In this document: one piece after another, positions 1 to 7,246 of the stretch | How the letters are laid out: every line of letters starts with the position of its first letter | Numbering within the stretch: the stretch's first letter is position 1 | Assembly (NCBI GenBank): GCA_027717645.1 | Contig: JALLOG010000020.1 | Location: forward strand, 1-35,020 | Direction: 5' to 3' | Origin: Desulfobacterota bacterium AH_259_B03_O07 | GTDB lineage: Bacteria; Desulfobacterota_D; UBA1144; Nemesobacterales; CSP1-2 | DNA: 35,020 nt | Program-made: the position numbers and the translations under genes | Notes under the pieces: model-generated | Told to the model about the DNA's origin: nothing | The model's database searches: none | Seen by the model: only the letters and a program-made list of their open reading frames with translations

Positions 1-89
1 CCGGAAATGCTAACAACATCTCTCTTCCTCTTCCCATCAGGTTTATAATAATCTAAGTAATATCTATTATTCTTTTTGTATACTCCCAT
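1..89 (-). CDS. Tyrosine-type site-specific integrase, N-terminus only (runs off left edge)
   Basis: Only the first 29 or so codons are inside the window. They read MGVYKKNNRYYLDYYKPDGK followed by a basic stretch. This is the short beta-sheet arm-type DNA-binding opening of many phage and ICE tyrosine recombinases (pattern: G-x-Y-K-R-x-x-x-Y-Y-x-x-Y-x-x-x-G-K-R). The start is fixed by a strong ribosome binding site, GGAGGT, eight bases upstream on the minus strand. The catalytic R-H-R-Y domain would lie left of the window. An integrase at the edge, reading outward, suggests that the left attachment site lies a short distance beyond it. The family assignment rests on a short N-terminal segment, hence moderate confidence. 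Confidence 0.65.
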   Translation of the reverse strand, partial: MGVYKKNNRYYLDYYKPDGKRKRDVVSIS

Positions 90-149
90 TGTGATTACCT
101 CCGATGACTACGTATTTTTTCAGTTTTTTTGTACTTCTGTGACCATATT

Positions 150-611
150 TCAACTCGACTGTGTTTTCTTTGTTTCGCTTATTTGGGTTGTAAGACGTTT
201 CATGTATTCATCTCTAATTCTTTTATCTTGCTCCGTTAAACCAAAGTTCGCTGCTTTAAATATTTCTTTTCCTTCTCGATCTTCATCTTTCAATGTTACA
301 AGCAAACCTACTACTGATTCTTGGAATCCATTCAAAAATCCAATAACAGAATTCGTAAATTCATAATAATCCAATTTCAACGTGTCTAAGTCTTTGTGAG
401 GATTTTTGGGACTGTAAATTAGTTGTTGAATCAAAAAAGTATTATTTTGCTTTGACTTAATGTCATTGAATAATGCGACTACTGGATTGTAAATAGTTGA
501 CTTAAGCTTTCTACTATCCCTCCATTGTAATATATTAAAAAAGCCAAATACTAATGTTGTGCCAACAAAAATTATTTCCAATGTTGTAAGTTCTAAGATT
601 ACTTCTTTCAT
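150..611 (-). CDS. Small single-span membrane protein, function unknown
   Basis: A 153-aa protein with one hydrophobic segment at about residues 8-25 (LTTLEIIFVGTTLVFGFFNI), then a charged, mostly helical cytoplasmic or periplasmic part. I recognise no family. A GAGGT ribosome binding site precedes the ATG. It lies 3 bp downstream of the XRE regulator on the same strand, so the two are almost certainly co-transcribed from the promoter at 917-945, with the integrase further downstream. In prophages this position, between repressor and integrase, often holds lysogeny-state or superinfection genes, but nothing in this sequence proves such a role. Confidence 0.65.
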   Translation of the reverse strand: MKEVILELTTLEIIFVGTTLVFGFFNILQWRDSRKLKSTIYNPVVALFNDIKSKQNNTFLIQQLIYSPKNPHKDLDTLKLDYYEFTNSVIGFLNGFQESVVGLLVTLKDEDREGKEIFKAANFGLTEQDKRIRDEYMKRLTTQISETKKTQSS

Positions 612-614
612 CGT

Positions 615-881
615 CTACCTCGCTGTTTTATGACTTCTCATTCTAATCGTCCTAGGTTTTATTTCTTTACCTTTATCTTTTGTTTCCACATATTCAAACA
701 AATCCCCCACTTGGCATTGTAAGACGCGGCAAATCTGATCAATCGTATTGTAGTCAATCCTTGAAGTTTTCTCATGGTAAAGATTTAAAAGAGTTGTATA
801 AGAAACACCGCTTGATTTTTTTAATTTGAGAATATGCATTTTCCTCTCGCCTAGCAATCTTGAAAGATGACACTTAATCAT
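615..881 (-). CDS. XRE/Cro-type helix-turn-helix regulator
   Basis: An 88-aa protein with a Cro/C1-type HTH. The recognition region is around SSGVSYTTLLNLYHEK (residues 23-38), followed by the family-typical stretch DYNTIDQICRVLQCQVGDLF, which matches the YozG-like group of small XRE proteins. The C-terminal tail is basic. The first ATG keeps the usual family N-terminus (MIKCHLSRLL); an internal ATG at residue 15 with GAGAGG upstream is an alternative. A consensus promoter with paired repeats lies directly upstream, and small genes read away on the other strand. That is the layout of a phage-type repressor controlling its own operon and possibly early genes. The regulatory role is inferred. 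Confidence 0.85.
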   Translation of the reverse strand: MIKCHLSRLLGERKMHILKLKKSSGVSYTTLLNLYHEKTSRIDYNTIDQICRVLQCQVGDLFEYVETKDKGKEIKPRTIRMRSHKTAR

Positions 882-916
882 ATTTGGCCTTCCAGCAATT
901 ATCTTTATATGTAAGC

Positions 917-945
917 ATTATATAGAATAATAACAATATTGTCAA
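917..945 (-). promoter_or_regulatory. Sigma70-type promoter for the XRE operon
   Basis: On the minus strand, TTGACA (940-945) and TATAAT (917-922) are both perfect consensus hexamers separated by exactly 17 bp. The expected start of transcription is about 25-30 bases upstream of the XRE start codon. It is among the strongest-looking promoters in the window, consistent with lysogenic expression of a repressor. Confidence 0.85.
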
Positions 946-955
946 GAATAATAAC
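924..955. promoter_or_regulatory. Paired 11-bp direct repeats over the XRE promoter (candidate operator)
   Basis: AGAATAATAAC occurs exactly at 924-934 and again at 945-955. The 21-bp spacing is two helical turns, so both copies face the same side of the DNA. They lie over the spacer and -35 of the XRE promoter. A small XRE protein binding here would repress its own transcription. Repeats and spacing are seen; operator function is inferred. Confidence 0.5.
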
Positions 956-1024
956 TAAATTAGTTAAAAAGATATTGATAAATTCCATAGATTCTTTTAC
1001 AGTTTAATTCAAACCGCCCCGGAA

Positions 1025-1061
1025 CTAACGGCCCCGAGTGAGGAAAAATCTAAGCCGTTAG
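1025..1061 (+). promoter_or_regulatory. Leader hairpin abutting a ribosome binding site
   Basis: An 8-bp perfect inverted repeat, CTAACGGC (1025-1032) and GCCGTTAG (1054-1061), encloses a 21-nt loop. Its 3' arm overlaps the AGGAG ribosome binding site (1060-1064) of the small gene at 1071. Folding would partly cover that site. A weak candidate promoter, TTGATA-17-TACAGT, lies just upstream. Translational control is an inference. Confidence 0.4.
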
Positions 1062-1070
1062 GAGACAGTT

Positions 1071-1223
1071 ATGAGCAAATACAACCAAATATCTTTGAGT
1101 AAGGAGGACAAGGCTCATTTGACAGGGGAAAAATTACAGCTTGTTAAGGATACATTGGCCGAGCCCGAAACTTCTTATTTATCCGACTATGACATTGTTC
1201 AAAGATTTTTATTTTATGATTGA
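1071..1223 (+). CDS. 50-aa small protein, unknown
   Basis: A short gene starting MSKYNQISLSKEDKAHLTGE, preceded by AGGAG at good spacing. The product is acidic to neutral and has no membrane segment. Its stop overlaps the start of the next gene by 8 bp (ATGATTGA), a typical translational coupling arrangement that supports both being real. It is the first rightward gene after the XRE promoter region, in the position of an early gene under phage-type control. I do not recognise a family. Confidence rests on the ribosome binding site, the overlap and the hairpin leader rather than on homology. Confidence 0.55.
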   Translation: MSKYNQISLSKEDKAHLTGEKLQLVKDTLAEPETSYLSDYDIVQRFLFYD

Positions 1224-1503
1224 ACTTGCTGATAGTAAAAAGTTAGCAAAAGTAATATGTGATTTACCAGAATATAAGAACGTTAAACTTGAGAATATAA
1301 ATAAAGAAGATATAACCGATGCTGCATTTGAAGCCTTTTATAACATTATCCCTATGGAGTTATTTTTAGAGTATAGAAAAATATTACAAGATAAAAAGAT
1401 CAAAAAAATGATGGGCTATTATCCGACTTTAAAAAAAGAATTTTATAAACTTTTAAAGCAAAAATATATTTTAAGAGAAATACCCTTAGATACAGAAAAT
1501 TAA
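1216..1503 (+). CDS. 95-aa helical, lysine-rich protein, unknown
   Basis: The reading frame is open from 1141, but the first 25 codons there overlap the 50-aa gene in another frame. I therefore choose the ATG at 1216 (MIELADSKKLAKVICDLPEY), coupled to the upstream stop. The protein is helical and rich in Lys and Ile, with segments such as EAFYNIIPMELFLEYRKIL and a basic C-terminal half (KKIKKMMGYYPTLKKEFYKLL). Small helical DNA-binding or anti-host proteins of phages can look like this, but I see no recognisable domain. Confidence 0.55.
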   Translation: MIELADSKKLAKVICDLPEYKNVKLENINKEDITDAAFEAFYNIIPMELFLEYRKILQDKKIKKMMGYYPTLKKEFYKLLKQKYILREIPLDTEN

Positions 1504-1540
1504 TATTGAAATTTGTTTGCTCGCAATGTTATGATCTATT

Positions 1541-1828
1541 ATGAATAATGTAATTAGTATTATTAATCCCACAATATGTGTTATAGCAGCGTTATTCTTA
1601 CTAATGAATATTGGATATGTCAGGAACGCTTACAGTGACGATCTTACCGTATTAGAAAAAACAATAGTCACAAGATGTTACGAAGCATTTAGCGAAAACG
1701 AGAAGGCTGCTAATACTTGTGTAGAACATAACTGCAAGGAACAAACACGTTCGGAATATGAGGCAGCACTTTGCCAACTACATATTTCTTGGTGGGTACT
1801 TAAAGCAAAAACGGGTTTAATAAATTAA
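1541..1828 (+). CDS. Small secreted or membrane-anchored Cys-containing protein
   Basis: A 95-aa protein with an N-terminal hydrophobic segment (about residues 5-25, INPTICVIAALFLLMNIGYV) that could be a signal anchor or signal peptide. A polar domain of about 65 residues follows, with four cysteines (TRCYEAF, ANTCVEHNC, ALCQLH) able to form two disulfides outside the cytoplasm. No clear ribosome binding site precedes the ATG. I do not recognise a family. Two other secreted proteins in the element (at 6277 and 8918) are also cysteine-bearing, which suggests envelope-directed cargo, but no function can be assigned. Confidence 0.45.
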   Translation: MNNVISIINPTICVIAALFLLMNIGYVRNAYSDDLTVLEKTIVTRCYEAFSENEKAANTCVEHNCKEQTRSEYEAALCQLHISWWVLKAKTGLIN

Positions 1829-2089
1829 CCCATTTTATGCATAAACCTTTTATGTTCTATATATCTCAAAAATTACAGCGCCTGTCAATGAAATACCACG
1901 AGTTGGGATGAGTTGGTGGTTAACAGGGGGTCGAGTGGGTCATGGGGTTCTATATATGTACTTATCTGGTTATCCCCGAAATTTGGGTTTTGGAATACTT
2001 TTAGATTATTGGTTTTTCCTGAATATTAGAGGATTATAGTTAATCTATAGATGTATTAAAAATTAACTGATTCTATTATATTTAATGTT

Positions 2090-3922
2090 TTGAAAAAAAT
2101 AGTACTTACACTAGTTCTTTTTTTCTATTTAGTTCCTTCAGCCTATTCACAAACTGCGGAAACCTTTAATAAACTAGGAGATGTCAAATATGAGCAAGGC
2201 GATTTCAAGGAAGCTATTAATTACTACAGCAAGGCTATTGAAATAAACCCTAAATATGCAGAAGCATATAATAACCGAGGGCTGGCAAACGACTTTCTAC
2301 AAGATTACGAAGGAGCTATCAGGGATTACAACAGTGCTATCGAGCTTAAACCAGATTATGCAGAGGCATACAATAATAGGGGGGCCACCAAAGTTAGCTT
2401 AAAAGACTACGAGGGTGCAATAAAGGATTACAGTAAAGCAATAAAGCTTAATCCAAGATATGCAGATGCCTACTATAATAGAGGATTTGCAAGAGGTACA
2501 CTGGGTGACTATAAGGGTGAAATACTGGACTATAACAAGCTTCTACAAATTAATCCGAGCGATTCAGAGGCATACCTAAATAGAGGAGTAGCAAAAGATA
2601 ATTTGACGGATTACGAGGGTGCGATAACGGATTACGGTAAAGCTATTCAGATTAACCCAAGATATGAAAAGGCATATCAAAATAGAGGAATTTTAAAAGT
2701 TAGCTTAAAAGACTACGATGGGGCTATAAAAGATCTCAAGAAAGTTATAGAAATTAATCCCAAAAACGCTTATGCATACGCAGCAATAGGTTATTCAAAG
2801 GCTGAGCTAAGAGATTATGAGAGTGCTATTCAATATTACAGTAAAGCTATTATAATCAATCCAAATGATTCAGAAACATATTACAATAGAGGAATGACAA
2901 AAGGGGATCTGGGAGACCTCAAAGGAGAAATAGAAGATTACACCAAGGCTATAGAAATTAATCCTAATTACTCAAATGCATACTATAATAGAGGGCATAG
3001 AAAAAACAAGTTAAAGGATTATAAAGGAGCGGTAATGGACTACACAAAAGCTATTGAAATTAACCCCAAATTTGATAAAGCATACTATAATAGAGGGATT
3101 GCAAAAGGTTCGTTGTGGAACTATAAGGGAGCAATAGGTGATTTCACAAAAGCTATTGAGATCAATCCAAAATATGCAGAAGCATACTATAATAGAGGGG
3201 TTGCAAAAAGTAAGTTAGGAGACTACAGAGGAGCTATACAGGATTACAACAAGGCTATTGAGATCAATCCTAAAGGGGCAGATGCCCGTATTAGTAGAGG
3301 GATTGCAAAAACTAAGTTAGGAGACTACAGAGGAGCTATACAGGATTACAACAAGGCTATTGAGATCAATCCTAAAGGGGCAGATGCCCGTATTAGTAGA
3401 GGGATTGCAAAAACTAAGTTAGGAGACTACAGAGGAGCTATACAGGATTACAACAAGGCTATTGAGATCAATCCTAAAGATGCAGATCCATACTCTGGTA
3501 GAGGATATGCAAAAGGTAAGCTAGGTGACCATAAGGGTGAAATACAGGATTACAATAAGGCTATAGGGATTAATCCTAAATTTGTAGAAGCATATACTGC
3601 TAGAGGGAGGGCAAGAGAAGCTTTAAAAGACTTTAGCGGTGCGTTACAGGATTTCAATAAGGTTATTGTGCTTAGTCCCAATAATGATGATGCATACTTA
3701 AAAAGGGGGTTAGTAAAACTATCGTTGGGAGACTACAGAGGAGCTATACAGGATAATAATAAGGCTATTGAAATTAACCCAAAGAATGCGGATGCATACA
3801 ATAATAGGGGTATTGCAAAATTAAAATTAGGCCAAAAAGATACTGGATGTCTGGATTTATCTAAAGCAGGTGAATTAGGATTTGATAAGGTTTATGAAGT
3901 AATAAGGCAATATTGTAATTAG
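2090..3922 (+). CDS. Secreted tetratricopeptide-repeat protein, about 17 TPR units
   Basis: A 610-aa protein with a signal peptide (MKKIVLTLVLFFYLVPSAYS, cleavage before QT) and then almost nothing but TPR units of 34 residues, recognisable by recurring EINPKYAEAYYNRGxAK and LGDYxGAIQDYNKAI blocks. I count 16 NP-type turns plus a first partial unit. TPR solenoids bind proteins or peptides; the signal peptide places this one in the periplasm or at the cell surface. The start is TTG, with no good ribosome binding site and no better in-frame ATG. Units 11-13 are nearly identical at DNA level because of a recent 102-bp duplication. It ends 1 bp from a convergent gene, with no terminator visible between them. 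The partner is unknown. Confidence 0.85.
   Translation: MKKIVLTLVLFFYLVPSAYSQTAETFNKLGDVKYEQGDFKEAINYYSKAIEINPKYAEAYNNRGLANDFLQDYEGAIRDYNSAIELKPDYAEAYNNRGATKVSLKDYEGAIKDYSKAIKLNPRYADAYYNRGFARGTLGDYKGEILDYNKLLQINPSDSEAYLNRGVAKDNLTDYEGAITDYGKAIQINPRYEKAYQNRGILKVSLKDYDGAIKDLKKVIEINPKNAYAYAAIGYSKAELRDYESAIQYYSKAIIINPNDSETYYNRGMTKGDLGDLKGEIEDYTKAIEINPNYSNAYYNRGHRKNKLKDYKGAVMDYTKAIEINPKFDKAYYNRGIAKGSLWNYKGAIGDFTKAIEINPKYAEAYYNRGVAKSKLGDYRGAIQDYNKAIEINPKGADARISRGIAKTKLGDYRGAIQDYNKAIEINPKGADARISRGIAKTKLGDYRGAIQDYNKAIEINPKDADPYSGRGYAKGKLGDHKGEIQDYNKAIGINPKFVEAYTARGRAREALKDFSGALQDFNKVIVLSPNNDDAYLKRGLVKLSLGDYRGAIQDNNKAIEINPKNADAYNNRGIAKLKLGQKDTGCLDLSKAGELGFDKVYEVIRQYCN
3211..3479 (+). repeat. Exact tandem duplication of a 102-bp TPR unit
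   Basis: The 102-bp block at 3211-3312 is repeated without change at 3313-3414. A third copy matches for 65 bp (3415-3479) before diverging. A further exact 27-bp stretch of the same block recurs from about 3725. The other TPR units in the gene differ at many silent sites, so this is recent amplification or gene conversion. The length is a multiple of three, so copy number can change without breaking the frame. Confidence 0.9.
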
Positions 3923-3923
3923 C

Positions 3924-4328
3924 TCAATTCATCTGTATTTCAATTTGTGAAGGCTTATCTACTATAATTTGAGGTTTTCCACGATAAATATTAATTAAAC
4001 CAGTAACACAGATATTCTCCCCTTTATAGAATAATTCGGGTGAATTTTTGAATTTATGCCTATCTGAACCCCAAATTACAACTGTAAAAATGTGATTTGG
4101 ATAAGGTTTATTTAGATTTAGGAAAGTAGGTGAACCTCTACTCTTGACAGCATATTTAGAGCTTGCGACTTTCCCACATATAGTTTTTGTTTCACCTACA
4201 TAATTACTAGCATCTTCAGGAGTTATGTTTTGAGCATATGAACTAATGCATAGGAAACTGAAAAAAAGTAAAAAGTGGATTACAAAAAATTGAAAATTAA
4301 GTCTTTTGAACATAGACAATATTTTCAT
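3924..4328 (-). CDS. Secreted OB-fold (nucleic-acid-binding-like) protein
   Basis: A 134-aa protein with a long signal peptide (residues 1-33, ending ISSYAQ) and one compact domain starting ITPEDASNYVGETKTICG. The order is I-T-P-E-x-A-x-x-Y-V-G-E, then C-G-K-V, T-F-L-N-L-x-K-P-Y-P-N, V-V-I-W-G-S-D-R, C-V-T-G-x-I-x-x-Y-R-G-x-P-Q-I. This is the small OB-fold family also found next to secreted nucleases. The two domain cysteines (near ICGKV and ICVTG) are family-typical. It is convergent with the TPR gene. The ligand is unproven; binding of nucleic acid or protein outside the cytoplasm is inferred from the fold. Confidence 0.7.
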   Translation of the reverse strand: MKILSMFKRLNFQFFVIHFLLFFSFLCISSYAQNITPEDASNYVGETKTICGKVASSKYAVKSRGSPTFLNLNKPYPNHIFTVVIWGSDRHKFKNSPELFYKGENICVTGLINIYRGKPQIIVDKPSQIEIQMN

Positions 4329-4406
4329 TTGTTCATGCTATTTATACAAATCATAAAATAGCTTATTACATGCTAAACCTATAACTTATTCTAATTATAC
4401 AGTTTA

Positions 4407-5105
4407 TTATTTGCCCCCTTTAAGACTAACAACATCTGTTTCCATCGATAACTTTAAGTATCCTAATTGATCCTCTTTAGCAGGAGAAATTATTAACTCT
4501 ACTTTGTTCCAATTGCCTGGCTTCAAGGATTCAAGGTACGATTCTGATTTCATATTTAAAGATTCTTGCCATTTCTCATATGCATAAATTCTATCACGTG
4601 GATTGACAACAGAATCCTTCTGTTGAGTTTTTTTATCTAATTTTCTTAGCCACTCATCCGCTATATATTCTTTCCCCCATACTGCATTTAATTTAAATCC
4701 CTTATAAGTTGCAGATGTTGGATTACCAATGCTAAAAACTAGCTTTAAACCATCTAAATGACGTTTAGCATCAACGAAAGAAATTAAAAAAGTGCCGTTA
4801 TCTGTATCAATCCTGCTATATCCTTTTGAAGAAGTATCTATGAAAACAGTTTTGTATTTTTCTTGTTCTTCCGTCAATTCTTCGATAGAGTCATAAATAT
4901 CTAGAATTGCTTCAAGATTAATATCAATTCCTTCCTCGAGATTATCTGTTGGGTTCCTAACTTGCAACAACATTTTATCAAATTCACTAGAGTAGTAAGC
5001 TAAATTCCTTTTAGTTTGTATACTTACATAAACTGAGAATAAAGATGTTCCGAGTATTACAATCAAGAGAATCAGAAACAATATTAATAAGATTTTTCTA
5101 TTCAT
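4407..5105 (-). CDS. Membrane-anchored DUF3251-like protein
   Basis: The frame is open from 5198, but the first 31 codons look non-coding. I start at the internal ATG giving MNRKILLILFLILLIVILGT, a clean N-terminal membrane anchor (232 aa). A short coiled coil follows, then a beta-rich domain with motifs I associate with DUF3251/YajI-type envelope proteins: TFLISFVDAKRHLDGLKL, GNPTSATYKGFKL, SLKPGNWNKVELIISPAK and LGYLKLSMETDVVSL. The family has no settled biochemical role. No strong ribosome binding site is visible. The family call is from memory of motif order, so moderate. Confidence 0.6.
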   Translation of the reverse strand: MNRKILLILFLILLIVILGTSLFSVYVSIQTKRNLAYYSSEFDKMLLQVRNPTDNLEEGIDINLEAILDIYDSIEELTEEQEKYKTVFIDTSSKGYSRIDTDNGTFLISFVDAKRHLDGLKLVFSIGNPTSATYKGFKLNAVWGKEYIADEWLRKLDKKTQQKDSVVNPRDRIYAYEKWQESLNMKSESYLESLKPGNWNKVELIISPAKEDQLGYLKLSMETDVVSLKGGK

Positions 5106-5153
5106 GGTAGTTTTAGTGTAATCGTTTCTATTTAATGATAAAATATCATTAGC

Positions 5154-5624
5154 ATGAAAGAAATAGCCAAAAAAGATATAAATATTACGAATTTCCATCC
5201 CCGATTACGCAGGGTTGCAGAAATTATGACTAATTCTATTGAATTTTATTCGTTAAAGTAGGCTTGTGAGTTAGCGAATGTAAACTATGACTCTGCTAGA
5301 ACCATGATTGCTAGGTATAGGAAAAAAGGTATAGACTTCAATGAGTTCGTGAGTTCTAAATCAATTGAACTATTAAGAAAGGGGAAATACGAAGTTTGCA
5401 GGAGTTTGCGTAATAACGCTATCTCAGGAGTGAGTGCCGATAGAAAACTTTTCTTTCAGCTATCTGGAGACTATAAAGAACGTCAAGAAATAGATCATAA
5501 GGTTACAGGATTCTTCGCTTGCTTTGGTGGGTCCCCGACTGTAATGCCTGATAATGTTAAAGAACAAAGGAAAAAACAGAAGCCAAATGGTGTTCAGATC
5601 ATCGACATTGACTTGGACGACTAA
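5154..5624 (+). pseudogene. HTH/small-terminase-like gene interrupted by an in-frame amber codon
   Basis: The visible ORF starts at 5304, but the same frame continues upstream to an ATG at 5154, interrupted only by TAG at 5259-5261. The full reading is MKEIAKKDINITNFHPRLRR, about 15 more residues, TAG, then ACELANVNYDSARTMIARYR. The stop falls inside a helix-turn-helix where Gln would fit (K-Q-A-C-E), so one CAG-to-TAG change explains it. Downstream, LSGDYKERQEIDHKVTGFF and the acidic end IIDIDLDD resemble phage small-terminase-like HTH proteins. A shortened product could be made from the ATG at 5304, but it would lack half of the HTH. TAG is a normal stop elsewhere here, so recoding is unlikely. 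Confidence 0.55.
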
Positions 5625-6276
5625 AGGAAGTATAGTGAATAAGGCTATCTCGGGAATGACTAGCTTGAAATATTTAATATTAAGTGTCTTATCCACATCA
5701 TCACCGGACGGGTGTTTGTTTGACATAGGCGTTGGGTATTCACCCGTCTACCCCCCCCTTGATATAACGTCCGTTAATACCTATTATGTTAACTCACCAC
5801 CTTAAATACACTAATGATTACTAATACTTACAACTCCCCCAAATAGTGGCTCCGCAACTCCCCAATGCCATAGGCATATATGGGGTACCAATGCCAACAC
5901 TATGCCACCATTAGTCTATATAGTTCTAATTAGTTTATAAGCCTGGACTTATTCATACACGTTCTAAAGTATTTGATTGAGGGGTGGGGGGACTATGCTA
6001 TTATTAGTGAAGGGCAGGGGTAGGGTATACCCCTAGGGGTTGCCAAGCCCCCATACCCCCCCACGCTATTTATCTATCTCACACGATTATGGCAAAAAAA
6101 CTCAGGTAACGCAATCCGCATTAAAAGTCATTGAAATTCAACTCTGATTTGTAATATACTCTGAATTAAGTGTCATTAGTTCCTTTCTGGCTCAAAGGGG
6201 GTGAGGCCTATGATTGTTTCTTAGTGTTTTTGTTTATGGTTAACAGCTAAATGAATAGACAAGGAGGTATTACAAC
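5625..6276. other. Gene-free spacer with G/C homopolymer runs and palindromes
   Basis: No credible gene. It contains a C8 run (5751-5758), G4TG6 (5981-5991) and C5ATAC7 (about 6048-6062) in otherwise AT-rich DNA. An 8-bp inverted repeat, GACGGGTG/CACCCGTC (5707-5714 and 5741-5748), precedes them. At 6016-6039 three overlapping palindromes compete: AGGGGTA/TACCCCT, GGGTATACCC and CCCCTAGGGG. The last 90 bases form the leader of the secreted protein at 6277, ending in a strong AAGGAGGT. I cannot assign a function; a recombination, replication or transcription-stop role is possible. Confidence 0.5.
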
Positions 6277-6885
6277 ATGAATACTTGTAAACACACCAAC
6301 TCAACAAAATACCCTCCGCTTACGATCTTGTCCCTTTTGGCGCTGTGTCTGGCTTTTACTCTGATCCTCACTCCAGGGGTGACAACCTCGATGGCGCAGG
6401 GCAGCGAGAGTAACCCTGGGAAATGCAAGGATGGCAAGGATAACGACGACGATGGCTTAATTGACTGTGAGGATCCGGATTGCATTCCCCATTGCGACGG
6501 TGGCGGTGGTAATGGAATGATGGTTGTAGAAGATGCACGAGAATACGAAGATTTTTGTGGAGATCAAGATCCCGATATTGTTGCTGAAGCAGTTTGCCCA
6601 GAAGGAAAAGTTCTAGTAGCTGTAGATTGTGAAACTGACCCGCAGATACCAATAACTGATGGTTCTACTCCTATTATTCCTACAATATTTTTACTCACAT
6701 TGAATGCCTTTACATTGAGTGCCTTTACAGGTGGCGCAGATGCTGGTGGTACCAATCAAACCCAACCACTGCTGGCTTCTTTACCGCAATCTCAGAGATG
6801 CAGTCTACGATGTTCTACCCCTCGTGGCTCAGGAACAGGAATAACCGGCACACTTACAGCAGTAGCATACTGTGAACAGCCTTAA
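6277..6885 (+). CDS. Secreted Asp/Cys-rich protein with a calcium-loop-like motif
   Basis: A 202-aa protein with a textbook ribosome binding site (AAGGAGGT, 9 bases before ATG) and a signal peptide whose hydrophobic core spans about residues 16-36, cleaved near SMAQG. Just after cleavage comes CKDGKDNDDDGLIDCEDPDC, an Asp-rich loop of the kind seen in surface proteins with thrombospondin type-3-like or MYXO-CTERM-adjacent repeats. It probably binds calcium and is closed by disulfides. The rest has paired cysteines (DFCGD, AVCPEG, VDCET, QRCSLRC, AYCEQP) and low-complexity Thr/Ala stretches. A terminator follows at 7023. The region looks more GC-rich than its neighbours, hinting at a separate origin. 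No enzymatic motif is seen. Confidence 0.75.
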   Translation: MNTCKHTNSTKYPPLTILSLLALCLAFTLILTPGVTTSMAQGSESNPGKCKDGKDNDDDGLIDCEDPDCIPHCDGGGGNGMMVVEDAREYEDFCGDQDPDIVAEAVCPEGKVLVAVDCETDPQIPITDGSTPIIPTIFLLTLNAFTLSAFTGGADAGGTNQTQPLLASLPQSQRCSLRCSTPRGSGTGITGTLTAVAYCEQP

Positions 6886-7022
6886 CTCAAGTTCGTGATA
6901 GTAACCAAATTGCTCAACACACTCTTGCGAATCATTCCCAGGAACGTTTACAATCTATAACCCAAAATAGAGAAATGGGGTTATAATTTAACTAGAAACG
7001 GTTTGTCATGGGTTTTGATTTT

Positions 7023-7066
7023 AGCCCCAGGGTTCAACCTCCCGGATAAGACTCTGGGGCTTTTTA
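7023..7066 (+). terminator. Rho-independent-type terminator after the secreted Asp-rich gene
   Basis: AGCCCCAG (7023-7030) pairs with CTGGGGCT (7054-7061), followed directly by TTTTATT. The stem is perfect over 8 bp and GC-rich; the loop is long at 23 nt. It lies about 140 bases after the stop codon at 6885 and ends rightward transcription before the leftward phage genes. Confidence 0.65.
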
Positions 7067-7246
7067 TTGTATTATATAACTGATTTAATTGTACTGCTCC
7101 CCTTTTGTCAAGCTACGTTTAAGTTGGAATCATGAATACTCCGGCTTTATGAGCAAGAGCCGAGGGAGCCTAATGCCTCCTCCCGGCTTGGGTTGTACGT
7201 TAGACGTTGGAATCAATGAGAGAGGGGGTGGTTGTACTAGCCACAT

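Noticed and set aside
3205-3480. Regular repeats resembling a CRISPR array
   Set aside because: The 102-bp units are adjacent without unique spacers, in frame, and encode TPR motifs. No cas gene is present.
4407-5198. Longer start for the DUF3251-like protein at 5198
   Set aside because: The extra 31 residues lack a ribosome binding site and put a non-signal stretch ahead of a clean membrane anchor. They also overlap the start of the opposite gene at 5154.
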